Made by a program: the position numbers and the translations under genes. The notes under the pieces are model-generated. The model ran no database searches, had not been told where the DNA came from, and worked only from the letters and a program-made list of their open reading frames with translations. From contig JAQFVV010006255.1 of assembly GCA_028023455.1 (NCBI GenBank), forward strand, positions 434,001 to 498,000: a stretch of 64,000 bases of DNA. The letters are read 5' to 3'. Below are positions 36,146 through 48,519 of this stretch, in pieces; the first letter of the stretch is position 1, and each line of letters begins with the position of its first letter. This DNA is from Epiperipatus broadwayi (lineage: Eukaryota; Onychophora; Udeonychophora; Euonychophora; Peripatidae).

Positions 36146-37197
36146 ATGAGATTATATTAATTTCCTTTCGGTGCCTGCTACTGATATGTTTGGTAGTGTA
36201 GTATCACAAAAATCAATTTTTAATTGCAACAATTTCATGCTACATTTAAAAAAAATTAATAGAATAAAATTAAATTTACTTTTTAATTAAAAGTATACAT
36301 TAATCAGTTGTTTTATTAATTAATATATTAGTAGGGTTTTTGTTAAAAAAAAAATTGTTTTCAAAGAGAAATGCTTAGAATTTTTATTAGTTATAAACAA
36401 TTAAAAAAGGGTTATTTAAAATTGTAGGATTTGTTTATTACTTTGTGCCCATCATCTTTTTTCATCAAGACTTCTTAAATAATATTTTAAAATTTTATTT
36501 TTAGAAGTTGCTTTTAAAAAAATTGATCTCTGAAACAAATGTAAACAATAAAACGACTACACAGGAATTCGCCTTTGAATTATATTTAACTTATGTAATT
36601 TTTAATTTTTTAATGCGTTTTGATTTGCTTTTAAATAAATTAGGAAAAAATTATATGACTATATTATATATATTTAATTGCGTCATGGTCTCTTTTTTTC
36701 CATTTACTCTTGTGGCAGTAATTGATCCCTGTTAGAAATATATTTTGCAACTCCCACTCTTAAATGTCTAAAGTGTTTTTCTCTATATTATATAATATCT
36801 CACAATAGCCGATTTATCTTTCTATTATAGATTTAAATGAGTATATATTTTACAATCTTTGTGTAGTGACAGTATATCCTCCGGCCCTGCCTATGACCTA
36901 GAATTAAATCTGAGCTGAATAAAAGTTTCTCATGTTTCAGTTAGATTCTGAATTTTTCTTTCAGTGGTCAGATTTTACAACAGTCCAGCTAATTATTTAT
37001 TATTATTCATGAAATAGGTATTTATCTAATCTTAGCTAGAGGGTAAACTAGGATGAAAACTATCCAAATCATCTCCAGCAAATAATTGGGCAAATGAGTA
37101 ATGTTTTATTCGTTAATATTGAAGAGATTCTTCACTTGCAATTATTTAAAGATTAATTTACATTTTATATCTACTTATATATACCGTATGTAATGCT
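36146..37197. other. AT-rich DNA, nothing recognised
   Basis: A 75-codon frame at 36508-36735 has no recognised domain. A GC-richer patch at 36870-36920 is unassigned. Confidence 0.45.
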
Positions 37198-37216
37198 ACT
37201 AAAAAAAAAATTTTTT

Positions 37217-37318
37217 TTTTTTTAAGGGTCATAGCATCGGCCGGGACGCGAACCGCAACCCGGGCAACTGCCTGCAAGTGCAAGGCAGTCGCGCTGACCT
37301 CTCGACCACCAATGCAAA
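37217..37318 (-). mobile_element. tRNA-like SINE, copy 1, with ~19-bp TSD
   Basis: On the minus strand an 82-nt unit (37315-37234) has a 7-bp acceptor-like stem GCATTGG/CCGATGC and a 4-bp D-stem GTCG/CGAC. It has an A box (TGGTCGAGAGG), an anticodon-like stem with long loop, and a B box (GGTTCGCGTCC), then TATGACCC and an A-run. T-arm pairing is imperfect and the anticodon unclear, so it is a tRNA-derived retroposon, or possibly a long-variable-arm tRNA pseudogene. Flanks ACTAAAAAAAAAATTTTTT (37198-37216) and the near-identical 37319-37337 (one mismatch) fit a target duplication. Confidence 0.75.
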
Positions 37319-37337
37319 ACTAAAAAAAATATTTTTT

Positions 37338-38135
37338 ATTGATAGTTATCATCTTTTTTTCTTTAATAATTTCTTTAAATAAGTTTATGTGAGAAAAAGG
37401 CTGTAAAATAATATTTATAATTTGCATAATTTTTATTGCGTATTTTATTCGATATTAATAGACTTTTTTAAGCAATGTCCTCAAAATATTTCAGAAATTT
37501 TATTAAACATTTGCTTTATATACTGCATATACTGTGTGTTCTTACTTCTCTTGATTATGTGAAACATTCTTTTTCCCCACTTTTTGTTTTCCTATAAATC
37601 ATGCCTAGCATAAATTTTAGTCTCCTACAATATAGTTCTCCCAATCCAATAGCTTATTTAACTGATAAGGTTTTGTAATTTGCTTAATTAATCCAATAAT
37701 CAAAAAAGCAAGTCATGTATAACATGACATTAAATTAGGATTATCTGTAAGGAAATTATAAATCTGACACATACCAGACCATAGATAAATCTAGTACTAC
37801 CTTTATTGTTAAAAAAAGATTGCCTTGATTACAGGTTGAGATTGTTGATAGCTTGAGGGTTGATTGTTATCATCTACATTTGTAAACAAAGCCTTGAGTA
37901 ATTGCCTTTATTGTCTTAATAAGAAAATTAATATATGTGATTCAAAAAATGTAATCAAAGAATATGTTTAATTATCAGTCTGTATAGTTTGACTGTCCAT
38001 TAATATTATATTGATATTATCTGACAATATGTGAACATAACCAATATTAATTTTGATTACTAAATTGAATAAACATTTCATCTTGATCAACTATAATACT
38101 ACAGTACAACAAGAAAACATATATTTCACTGACTA
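37338..38135. other. AT-rich DNA, nothing recognised
   Basis: No feature visible. Confidence 0.45.
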
Positions 38136-38281
38136 CAAAAAAAATTAAGTCAGATGTCACATGACTTAATTTAATAAACAGTGAGCATTGCCAATTGCTC
38201 AACAAGCTTTGTGATAAATGCTTAACCAGAGAAAGCATTTAAAATATCTCTGTCAGGAAACCTCACCACCAATCTCTGACC

Positions 38282-38318
38282 ATGGTTTTATGCTTTGACA
38301 CTCCTCAGAGAGGCGCTA
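38282..38318 (-). ncRNA. degenerate hammerhead core (minus)
   Basis: Minus strand CUGAGGA (38308-38302), UAAA in place of GAAA, GUC present. Probably inactive. Confidence 0.45.
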
Positions 38319-38406
38319 GGGTAGCTTCAGACACTAAATCTAAAAATACCAACCCATGCTGGCTTGGGGTTGGTATTTTTAGATTTAGTGTCTGAAGCTA
38401 CCCTAG

Positions 38407-38450
38407 CACCTCTCTGAGAAGTGTCAAAGCATGAAACCATGGTCAGAGAT
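38407..38450 (+). ncRNA. damaged hammerhead core (plus)
   Basis: CUGAGAA in place of CUGANGA (38414-38420), GAAA at 38433-38436, GUC at 38442-38444, and stem I CUCU/AGAG. One core substitution. Confidence 0.5.
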
Positions 38451-38520
38451 TTGAACTTTTAGATAAATGCTGGCTTTGGGTTGGTATTTTTAGATCTAAT
38501 GTCTGAAACTATCCTAGTGC

Positions 38521-38559
38521 CTCTCTGAGGAGTGTCAAAGCACGAAACCATGGTCAGAG
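38521..38559 (+). ncRNA. intact hammerhead ribozyme motif
   Basis: Stem I CUCU (38521-38524) / AGAG (38556-38559); core CUGAGGA 38525-38531; stem II GUG/CAC with a 6-nt loop; GAAA 38544-38547; stem III ACC/GGU around AU; triplet GUC 38553-38555. All core positions are present. Confidence 0.68.
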
Positions 38560-38788
38560 ATTTGGGGGGGGGGTCTTTACAGATATATTTTAAATGCTTT
38601 TTCTGGCTAAGCATTTATCACAAAGGTTGTTGAGCAATTGGCAATGCTCACTGTTTGTATCTTACAAGCTTAAGAGAATGGGGTCATGTGTTCTATGACT
38701 ATTTTTTAGTTTAATAAGCTTGTGTTTACAAATGTTATATATAAAGCTCATAAAACAAACTCTTAACAAGCTTTGTAGAATACTCCCA

Positions 38789-38828
38789 ACCTCAGACCAG
38801 TTTTTGCTACTGGCATCTTCAGTGAGAT
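38789..38828 (-). ncRNA. damaged hammerhead core (minus)
   Basis: Stem I AUCUCA/UGAGGU; CUGAAGA (38822-38816); stem II UGC/GCA; AAAA in place of GAAA; GUC (38797-38795). One core substitution. Confidence 0.5.
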
Positions 38829-39173
38829 ACTAGGATGTTTAATCATTAAATTAAAAATACTAGGACAAGCCCAGCACTTTATCTAATGTATAACTACTAA
38901 GTAGAAAATCTGAAATTTTCAAGCATACATATGTCTTTCAATCCAGCTATTTAACTTAAATAGCCATGTAGGACTGAACCAAGTTCAGATACACCATATA
39001 TTAATAGCTTTAGCAATATAAAATCACCAAAGCCATCTTAGCAAAAAATAAAATTACAAAAAAAAAAATCAAGTCATATGTCACATGACTTAATTTAATA
39101 AGCTTATGTTTACAAATGTTATATATAGAGCTCATAAAACAAACTCTTAACAAGCTTTGTAGAATACTCACAA

Positions 39174-39210
39174 CCTCAGACCAGTTTCTGCTACTGACGT
39201 CTTCAGTCCC
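39174..39210 (-). ncRNA. hammerhead core without stem I partner
   Basis: CUGAAGA (39206-39200), GAAA (39188-39185) and GUC (39181-39179) are intact, but the sequence before CUGAAGA (GGGA) does not pair with UGAGG. The break coincides with a repeat junction. Confidence 0.5.
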
Positions 39211-39351
39211 AAATGGTTATTTAAGTTAGATAGCTGGATTGGAAAACATATGAATATATGAAATTTTCAGAGTTTCTATTTAATAGTTATACATTAGATA
39301 AAGTGCTGGACTTGTTCTAGTATTTTTAATCAAATGATTGAATATTCTAGC

Positions 39352-39391
39352 ACCTCACTGAGGAATCCAGTAGCAGAAAGTGGTCTGAGGT
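39352..39391 (+). ncRNA. hammerhead ribozyme motif
   Basis: Stem I ACCUCA (39352-39357) / UGAGGU (39386-39391), 6 bp. CUGAGGA 39358-39364, stem II weak, GAAA 39376-39379, GUC 39383-39385. The second stem III pair is lost (G-G), leaving only A-U. Confidence 0.6.
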
Positions 39392-39440
39392 TGGGGGTAT
39401 TTTACAAAGCTTGTTAAGAGTTTGTTTTGAGAGCTCTATA

Positions 39441-41433
39441 TATAATATTTCACTGATGTATGAAATCTGTCATTGGATCTATCGATTAACAAATATTCAT
39501 AATTGATATATAATAGAACTTTTAAAAATTATTACAGTTAATGCTCTGGACAAATGCATATTATGGTATATTAAATTGTTTGTATGTTGTTGTTTTTCTG
39601 TTTCAAAAGATATTGTAGATTTAAATTGTGATGATTTCTTGACTTTAATTATCTCATTTTGATTATTTGCTTTTCATCACATCATTTGCCTAATGTATAA
39701 TAAAAATAATCAAATAATTATTTGCTTGTGAAGTCACTTGATGTTTGAGGACTATAAGTAACAGTTGAACATTGATTCAATGACCTCAAGTTCATCACTC
39801 TATAACTGAATTAAACTTAGAACATTTATCTAGGATGATAATATTTCTCTATTTCTAATTATTTAAATATTACTACTTACTATTGATGAAAATCCTTAAA
39901 AAGAATAACACATAATCTGAAATGACATGAGATGTGTACTTTTTATTTCTTTTAAAAAATCAAAAGCCATATTAAATTTTGTGAAAATAGACATTAGGTG
40001 AAGATAAGTTGTCTTAGTTATATTTTACATATTAAATAATCTCTTATGATAAATTTTAATGTGTCACAACAGTGTTGTATAGTGTAACCTTATTGTGTGT
40101 TAATTTCTTTTTAAAAATCTTGTAGGTAATTAGAACTATTATTATTGGTCAACTAAAATATTTGAATTTATTTTGTTTTCACAAAGATGGCTGATGATTA
40201 TCACGATAGTGTCAGCAGTATGACAAAACATACAATTATATTTGTCTTTTTTCTATATTACTATATATTCAATGACAATTTTAGTTTATATATTGTTTCT
40301 GGTAAAAGATGCTTCTATTTAATGTATCTTTATTTTACTGTTTATCTTTTATTTTCTGGGACAAATGGTATAATGAATTTTGTTCATGGAATTGCTGTGT
40401 TTATGTCTAATATGATAATATATCAAAACATTATATTTCACATTATTAGTTTACTTTATATTTTTTTATATTGGTAGTCATATTTTTTTAGAGATGAGAA
40501 TATAGATGTATGGATAATTATAATTATTTAGCTTAAGCTGATTGCATATAATACTTTGCAAGAGCAAAATAGATTGAAATATAATATTTTCCTAATTCTC
40601 TTTAGAACTGATAATAATATCCCTCTAGAATTTTGTCATCTATATTCATATAAATTTGTCAGTGAATACATTTTAGCTTTTGAAAAATAATTGATATTTA
40701 CAAAACTAGATAAGACTTCATAAGGATCACTGCTTCTCATATCTTTGTTTTTATCATGACTACTAAAAATTACAATCATGATTTGTTTTAATTAATGGAA
40801 TAAAATTATTTAGTATTTTTTTATTTCTCTAAACAAAAAATAGACCTTTAGATTTTCTATCATTAAAGACTGGTATTAGAAATAGCTTTTTAAAATATTA
40901 AGACTGAAAGATTCATTAAAACAATATACAGAAAAAAGATGCTTAAAACAGAATTTAATAAATTTGTATTTTTTTAAACCATATCTTTAATTCCTTGACA
41001 TTTAAACATGTAAAATTAATATTTCTAATTATTTTTCTGTTATTATTCTTTGATTTTTTTATAATTTCTTCTATTTCATTTCTCATAGTATAAGACATAT
41101 CATCATCATTCGCTATAAGATCATTATTAATGATATATTATACTGTGTATATATTTTTTCATCTAGAAATGTCAGTTGCCTTTATATTTAAATCAACAAG
41201 GATACTGTCTTGATAATGAAGAAATATAGGCCTTTTGTTGATTTATATGATATAAAATTTTATTTTCCAATAGACATTATTAATGCTTAAGAGTTGAGGA
41301 AAAATTTGATGAAATTTATTTTATTGGATACAAAGTATTTTACCATTACTCGTTTATAATTATTTTTGCTAAGATCAATAACAATTTTCAACTGATTATT
41401 TAAGCATCAAACATAAAATAAATTGTAAACTGG
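39441..41433. other. AT-rich DNA; one candidate exon start
   Basis: A frame at 40187-40477 opens with ATGGCTGATGATTATCACGA after a TTTTGTTTTCACAAAG run that resembles a splice acceptor. Its first 16 codons look coding-like (MADDYHDSVSSMTKHT); the rest is hydrophobic AT-rich noise. No other support. Confidence 0.35.
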
Positions 41434-41780
41434 GTGAATAATAATTGTAAAAATAAACTCCCCATTGAGCACCCCCTCCCAACTTTTTACAAGATTTCTT
41501 GTAGCCAAACTAACTGCAGTGCTGTTTACTTTAGAGAATTCTGTGCCAGCCTCACAACAAAATTGACCCAGCATCATTACCTCTGTAGAAGTGCTACAAA
41601 CAATCCAGACCACAAGTCCATATTTCTAGAGCATGAAAACAAACTTGGCTGCACATTCAAGCCTACATCAACTAGTGTTATATATATAGAAAGGAATGAT
41701 TCTGAACACGTGATAAAAGAGGCTTGGCATATTGCCAACAATGTTAATTCAATAAATAGACAAAATCATGTTCCCCCCTC
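41434..41780 (+). pseudogene. Penelope-like GIY-YIG endonuclease remnant
   Basis: The longest open frame outside the gypsy element (to 42027) begins without an ATG. Residues about 20-105 read as a PLE endonuclease domain: YKISCSQTNCSAVYFREFCA, LTTKLTQHHYLC, then SVIYIERNDSEHVIKEAWHI. These match the C-x-x-x-x-C-AVY-x-GE, TRL-x-EH and KEA blocks. The glycine of the GIY-YIG Y-x-G-E motif is replaced by Arg (YFRE), which should remove activity. Sequence after about 41780 is not recognisable. The upstream RT part is missing. Confidence 0.68.
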
Positions 41781-42027
41781 TCAGAAATGTGAGCCTTATA
41801 ACTTATTTGTATACATTTATGTAAAATTTATATTATATCTTTTACCCACAATCCTCTCTTCTACTAATCATTGGTATAAGTATGATGGCAGAATTAATAT
41901 ATTGAAACCTGCTCAGCATAATATAATAAAACTTTTATTCTTAAGCTTCTTTTACTCAGCATCCCTAGCACTTATATCAATTATAAATTGTGTAGGAAAA
42001 GTAAACCAACATAATATAGAATTATAA

Positions 42028-43200
42028 AATTAACTTATAGACTAATCAGTACATAACATAATTCATACCTAGGATGGGTTCTTAGATAAAAGGCATATAT
42101 GTACTAACTTGTTAAATTTTTTACACATGTTTGTGCAATGTATAGGTAAAGTGTGGTCTAGCTCCAAACATGTAGAAGTGATTGTTCTGTTTTAATATTC
42201 AGAATACATGGGAATTATCAAAAACTGGAATACATGTCAAATCAATTACAGTTCTGTTAAAAGTCAACTTTAAATTGATACAGTATCGTTTAATAACATA
42301 AAAAGAAGTTCTCCCTATTACAATAAAATTATGGTTTTTCAATAAATAAGTAATATTTGGAGTATCAAAAATGTCTACCATATTACACTTCCAATGCATC
42401 TAAAAATTTTAAGCTAGAAGCTTGAAAATCAAAATACTTAAATATAACAACATATTCAATAAATTATATAGAATATAGATGTCTTTTTTGGAAAATTAAG
42501 TGCATGCCATCAATAATTGTTAAGCTTCACAAATATATTATGAATGATTTTTTTCATCTAATCTATAAGTTTTCTACAGCAGAATTTTGTTATATTGGGT
42601 AGGAAAAGTATTACAGTTTTTTTTCTATAGAAATAACTTGATGAAATTTTAATAATGTTTTCATCATAATAATTATTGTCAGTATTAACCATTTGATATT
42701 TACCAATTATTCACCGTTTATATTTTGGAAATCTTTACCATTATGAAAAGTTTCATTATATATATATATATTATTTTTCTTCACCATTTTTTTTATTGAA
42801 AGAGCATAAAATGATTTTCTATTATTAAGTCATATATGGGCAATATTTTTTTAATTAGAGAACTTTATGAGATATTACTCATTATAAATTGGATTACTTC
42901 TAAAAAAAAACATTTTCACAAAACTTGTATTTAATGCAAAATAACATTAAAATAAAAAAAAACAACATTCATATCAGTTTTATATAATAAGTAAACATGA
43001 ATCAAGTACACTATATAGAAAATCATAAACAGCTTAAAATACTTCTTAGTCTCAGATCGTCCATAACATTTTTAAATTATGAATAAGAATATTTTTAAAG
43101 TATATATTGGAACTTTTATTTGATTAGCACAATTTTAAAATAATTGTCTCTTTAATTCAAAATGGCATTTATTTTTATGTATGTTGTTTTTGATTATTAT
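42028..43200. other. AT-rich DNA, nothing recognised
   Basis: Short (AT)n at 42758-42770; otherwise no feature visible. Confidence 0.45.
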
Positions 43201-43201
43201 T

Positions 43202-43406
<205 letters not shown>

Positions 43407-43519
43407 TTTGATTAAACAATGATGATGTTGATCACTTCTAAATTAACCAAAATTCTTCAAACTTTAAAATAAATCATTCAGTTAAATCCAGTATGGATGG
43501 AATTACGTAACCATTTCAG

Positions 43520-44292
43520 ATTTTTGCTATGTTTTTGTCCATAGTTCAGAATATGTTGAATAAATTGGTGGGAGGACATAATGAATATGGAATTATGGTT
43601 AATGTTAAGAAGACAAAGTGTTTGTGGATAGGGAGGAATCCAAAAAGACTGCAAATTGAAATCCATAATAACATAGTTTAACAAGTAATGGGATTTAGAT
43701 ACTTGAGTAGTTGATTGAGTGGGGATGGTAGAAGTGAAGATATAAAGTTAAATCAGTAGCATTGGCAAAGGAGCCATTTATTAAAAGAAAATATTTTGTG
43801 TAGACATTTGAAGAGAGACTTTTAAAAGTTTAATTAAATGCTATGTGTATTGTATGATTGTAAAGTGTGGACAGTGAGTAACAAAATTAGGAACAAGTTG
43901 GAAGATTTTGAGATGTGGATATGGAGAAGGATAGTAAAAATCAGTTGGATGAATAAAATAACAAGTGAAAAAGTTTTGAAAATAGTAAATGAAAAAAAAA
44001 ATTCATTGACAAAATTAAAAAAAGAAAGGGAAACTGGATTGAACATATATTAATAAGAAAGTATAGTTTGATGAAAGATGTTTTGAAGAGAATGGTGAGT
44101 GGAAGCAAGATCAAAGGATGGAAAATATTGATATTGTTGATTGGTATAAGATATGGGAAGCATCATGTAAAACTGAAGAGCTGGGCAATGAAGAGAATAG
44201 AGTGGAAAAACAGACAAATTGATAATGTGACTATGTTCTGTACCTGTGTGATGGGACAGAATACTTTTGTCGATGATAATTGTCCACAGTAA
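43520..44292 (+). pseudogene. LINE (non-LTR) reverse transcriptase C-terminal fossil
   Basis: Plus-strand frames give GIMVNVKKTKCLWIGRNPKR, then VMGFRYLSS and LSGDGRSEDIKLN, then LYDCKVWTVSNKIRNKLEDF, EMWIWRRIVKISWMNKITSE and KVLKIVNEKK. These are the standard C-terminal RT/connector blocks of many animal LINEs (INVKKTK, FRYLGS, LYGCETWTL, FEMWxWRRMLKISW). Stops and shifts occur near 43680, 43830, 44050 and later. The 5' half including the catalytic YADD is absent. Confidence 0.85.
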
Positions 44293-45563
44293 AAATGTTT
44301 TACAGCTTGAAATTTAAGTTTCATTATATAAACAATGTCAGCTAAGAATTAGTTAGTCCTGCTTCTTAAATCACATCTGAGTTTAGTGGTATATTTTTAT
44401 TACATTTAAGTTGTGTATAAAAATAAATTAATTGGAAATTTAGTAATTTAATAAATTCCTAAGATCCCAATGGTCAGAAAATTTGTATTATTAATATTAG
44501 TAAAGATGAGTAGGTAATTATATTTTTTCACTTTGTTTAGATTCACATATGAAATTAAATATTTTTATTCTTAATTAGTGAATGTTTCATAAATGTCAGA
44601 TCTTTCATGAGTTCATTTTGAATCAATATTTTACAGAGAGTCATAAAATATCAAAGCTAAGTTTATTTTTGTATTAAAATATGGATTTTAGATATTTAAA
44701 ATAAGTTACTATTAAAATAAGTTACTATTAATGATAGGTAGTTTATTCAATAATATGGATTGATCACTGATGCAGTTTGCTTTATATGTGTGCATTCTAT
44801 AAGCATATATAAATAAATATGTTTTAAAAAAATTATTAAAACTAGCATTTACATCAAAACATGGGTTATGCATATTTGATTACAAAAATGGTTATTTTAA
44901 ATACTCTGTTATATTTTACTATTAGGCAAATCATGACATTGTTTATTGAGTTATTAATTAGATTGTGCCTAATAACATAGTTTAGTAATTGTCTTTTTTG
45001 AAAAACCACATGCACTGCATTATGGATTTTTGTTCATTCCTATCAAAAAACAAACTAATAATGGTTAGATATTTTATATTAAGATAAACATTTACAAGTA
45101 AATGTAAAACTACATTCTTTGAACTTCAGGAAAGAGGTGAATTGACTCAAGCATTCCTCTTCATATTAAATTAGTTTTGAATGTTTTTTCAAAATTGCAA
45201 AAACAAATTTCTACTTAAAAATCCAATCAATTTTTTGTAATCATTAGTCAAGTTACTCCCTTTTATAATAATACTTGATTAAAGTACTTGAAACATGTGG
45301 ATTTAGCACTTACTAATACATATAAGAAATGTATCTACCATGATGCTAAGGCAAATTACTGTGTAACGAAAAGAGGTCAAAATTGTGAAGTGTAGCAATA
45401 AGACTCATGATAGATAAAATGTTTTTGTTACCATAAAGAAATTATATTTTTAATACTAACATGGTAATCTTTTACCAAACATTTCTTCATTATTATCTTC
45501 TTCTTTTTCTTCTTCTTCTTCTCCTCCTCCATCTTCTTTTTCTTCTTCTTCTTCTTCTTCTTC

Positions 45564-45600
<37 letters not shown>

Positions 45601-47540
45601 CATTATTATATTTAATTTTATCATTACATTTAACATATCAAAATGCTTTTTTCTCAGTTTCTTATGAATTTTTTTGTTTTGATACTATTAATTTACATCA
45701 GTTTTTGTTTCATTCATTACCACTGATTAATTTGTATGGTTTTAGAAGATATATCCATTTTCTCCTGCAACACAAACAATAGCTATGCCATAATACCAAT
45801 TTTACTGTCAAAAGTATCAAAGATATAGATTTTTTATGTTTTAATTTTTATTGTTTAATAAGTGAGATTTTCGATCCTATTTTTGATCCAGAGATTTTTT
45901 TCATTAAACTTTTATTATTTCTAAAACTTCTCATTAAATGCTGCCTACATACTGTCTTGATAAAACTGTACCATCATTCTCCAATAGAGAATAATGATTG
46001 CACAGATATTAGTAATGATGTTGCTAATAACAAAAATTATTTAATATACATATCTATTATTTAAATTTTTAACTTACTAATTTACTTTCGTCTTTATTAT
46101 AAAATATAAGTATCATGCTAGGTCATTGTATTGCAAAATACAGCTGATACAAATAAATATAAACCATTTATGTTATTCATTTTATGTCATTGCTAATCTA
46201 TAAGCAGATTTTTTTATTTTATGATGATGTTACTGTAATAGGAAATGTTGAAAGCTAAATGCTAAAACAGTTTTTAAACAACCTGCAGGCTTCTCCATCA
46301 TCCTCTCAATCAAAAACATCAGTGGAGAAGACATTATTACTAGAAGTGCCAATTTCCAGACTGTGATAGCTTGAACAATTTGCTACTTTTTAGTTAAGAA
46401 TATTTAGTTACCCATTTACTAACCAATTCAGAATGGTTATCTGGGTTGGCTATGAATTGGTTATATGAAAAATTAATCTTGAATAAATTTTTCAATATTA
46501 CCCTGATTGGTAAACTCAGGTTACATGCCTGGCAATTACATGTATTATTTATACATCATATGATCCTTATAATCCTGTGATAAATAATATTCATTTATCA
46601 AGGAGTTGAAAATAATGCAAATTCCCATTAATGGTGACCAAATGTGACTCTATTTGCTTTCCGCACAGTAGTGAAGTGACAGACTGTAAAGCTTAAGGTT
46701 CCTAAATCATGTTCCAATTGTCTCTCTCCAAATGAGCTTCTTACGAACTCTCCAGAATAAATCATTCTATTTTTTTTCTCTTCATCAGATGTTGCTAGTT
46801 TGTTGTAGTGGGCATTTGTAAAAATACTTCAACTTAATTAGCAGACAAAGGTTTAAGCATATATATATAATTTTAATAAATAATGTAATTACTTTATAAT
46901 CTATATTTTTATTTTTTTTGTTGAGTTGATTCTTTTTTCTATCTATATTTCTGGATCCATGTAGTTTTTTATTATTTTTTGTCAATTTCATTGTAAACTC
47001 ATTTGAAAACAAAAGCAGTTTTTTTTTTTTTAAAAAAAAAAAATTGTTACTTTTCCCTTAAATTACAAAATCTTTTACAAATTTTATATTTTATATAATC
47101 AGCTTCAAGCATTCATTTATTTCATCCTAGTCAATAATAGAATGTCTTCTATTTTTTTCAACTTTTTATAACTATCTACAATTTGAAATCAATAAACAAA
47201 AATTAGACAAAAATATCTATAGCAAATCTTCCATTAGCAAACTTAATTACAAGTTGGAAACTGGTATTTTTTCATTATTTTATTCCTTCTCCCTGTTCTA
47301 TTTATTTTTAGAAATCAACATACAATAAATGAAATACTGTTTACATTTAAAATCAATACACGTTAAAGCACCCACTTTTTACGAATAAATAGAAACATAT
47401 TTAACATGTATATGAGGGTTATTAATGATTTGTTGGGGAGGGGGAATTATGACCCTAAAATCTGTCTGCAAGAGCGCTCTCAATCATCGATGCTTACTGC
47501 CATTATTTTCCATTAAAAGTAATTTATAATCTATATATAT
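44293..47540. other. AT-rich DNA, nothing recognised except microsatellites
   Basis: A compound (CTT)n(ATT)n tract occupies about 45490-45608 and produces a Leu/Ile-run ORF artefact. An oligo-T/oligo-A palindrome is at about 47019-47043. No gene is supported. Confidence 0.5.
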
Positions 47541-47644
47541 TATTTAAAAGGATTTGAACTCAGATTTTCAAGCTCCCCATAGCTATCTACTCCATCTTAT
47601 ATAATCGATACATATGACCACATACATATGAAAAAGGTAAATGA

Positions 47645-47699
47645 TCTCCAATATCCGTATTTCATGCTGAAACAGCACTCAGCATTTGGTCCAGATCAC
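47645..47699 (-). ncRNA. degenerate hammerhead, left arm (minus)
   Basis: Stem I CCAA/UUGG, stem II GUGCU/AGCAU, GAAA and AUA are present; CUGAUGA has become AUGCUGA. Confidence 0.45.
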
Positions 47700-47910
47700 C
47701 ATTTCTCACACACATATATAGTCAGTGCTCAGTTTATATTAAGATAGCCAAATATTTAAACTTTATTAGACAAGCTTCAATCTTCTCCAAGGGTGGCTGA
47801 AGAGTTGGAGAATAAAGAAGATTGAAGCTTGTCCATTAAAGTTTGAAGATTTGCTATTTTAATATAAACTGAGCACTGATTGTTTATATGCATGTGAGAT
47901 AGTGATCTGG

Positions 47911-47955
47911 ACCAACTGATGAGTGCTGGTTTTAGCATGAGATACGTATATTGGA
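47911..47955 (+). ncRNA. hammerhead, right arm, one core change
   Basis: CUGAUGA 47916-47922, 5-bp stem II GUGCU/AGCAU, GAGA in place of GAAA (47939-47942), stem III AUA/UAU, triplet AUA, stem I CCAA/UUGG. Confidence 0.6.
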
Positions 47956-48062
47956 GATGATCTTATTTTTTTTGTATCTATTTGGTCATGTGTGTCGGTT
48001 GTATAAGATGGAGTGGATAGCTAAGGAGATCTTGAAAGTCTGAGTTCTAATCCTTTTAATTA

Positions 48063-48506
48063 CATTGTTTAGTATAGATAACATACATGTATTTATGTGA
48101 TATTTTATTAATGATTTCTATCAGTTTTTAATCTCCCACTTTTTGCTGAAAACTGTAATGATTTAAAAGAACAGTTACTGTTATAGAAACAATAGACGAT
48201 TTGTTTTCAATATAAATAAAATAAAAGTAAAAAGCTATTTTATTAATAGAGGAAATAATTAGCTCCAAGTTAACACAACATTTCAAAAAGCGGTGAAATA
48301 ATGCTTTATGGGTATTAATGCATTCATTTTTAATTTGTATGTAATTGGTAAGATTGTATACATCTGCGTTAAATGGTCTTTTCTATTATCCCAGAAATGT
48401 AATGAGTTTAAAAGTGCTGAAAAGATTATTAACATTACAATATATATATATTGCAAAGAAAATAATAATAAAAAAAAGGATAAAGGTCATTGATTATTTC
48501 TTTAAT
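48063..48506. other. AT-rich DNA, nothing recognised
   Basis: No feature visible. Confidence 0.45.
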
Positions 48507-48519
48507 AAAAATTTAAGTT

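Larger units (their letters stand above)
38136..38700. repeat. family C palindrome with three hammerhead-like cores
   Basis: Outer arms: ACAGTGAGCATTGCCAATTG (38178) / CAATTGGCAATGCTCACTGT (38635). Inner arms pair TCTGACCATGG...CTCAGAGAGG... and ...GTTGGTATTTTTAGATTTAG with their complements. The right half contains two tandem direct copies of the inner arm (about 38350-38455 and 38470-38566). A G11-12 run at about 38565 follows the last copy. Confidence 0.9.
38701..39440. repeat. family C palindromes, tandem arrangement
   Basis: Two minus-oriented units share AACAAACTCTTAACAAGC, AACCTCAGACCAGTTT and the TGTCACATGAC block (38700-38830 and 39060-39200). A plus-oriented unit (39230-39440) ends in the complement (GCTTGTTAAGAGTTTG, GAGAGCTCTATATA). 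GAGAGCTCTATATA recurs at 17413. Confidence 0.85.
47548..48062. mobile_element. family A palindrome, copy 4, longest form
   Basis: Arms run from GGATTTGAACTCAGATTTTC to TGAGTTCTAATCC. They pass through the terminal block, the CCAATAT..GTATTTCATGCT hammerhead segment in both arms (opposed), ATAGTCAGTGCTCAGTTTA / complement, and a GCTTCAATCTTCT / AGAAGATTGAAGC core centred near 47805. About 515 bp. No clear target duplication. Confidence 0.88.

Noticed and set aside
45461-45667. Leu/Ile-rich 68-codon frame
   Set aside because: Produced by the (CTT)n(ATT)n tract.
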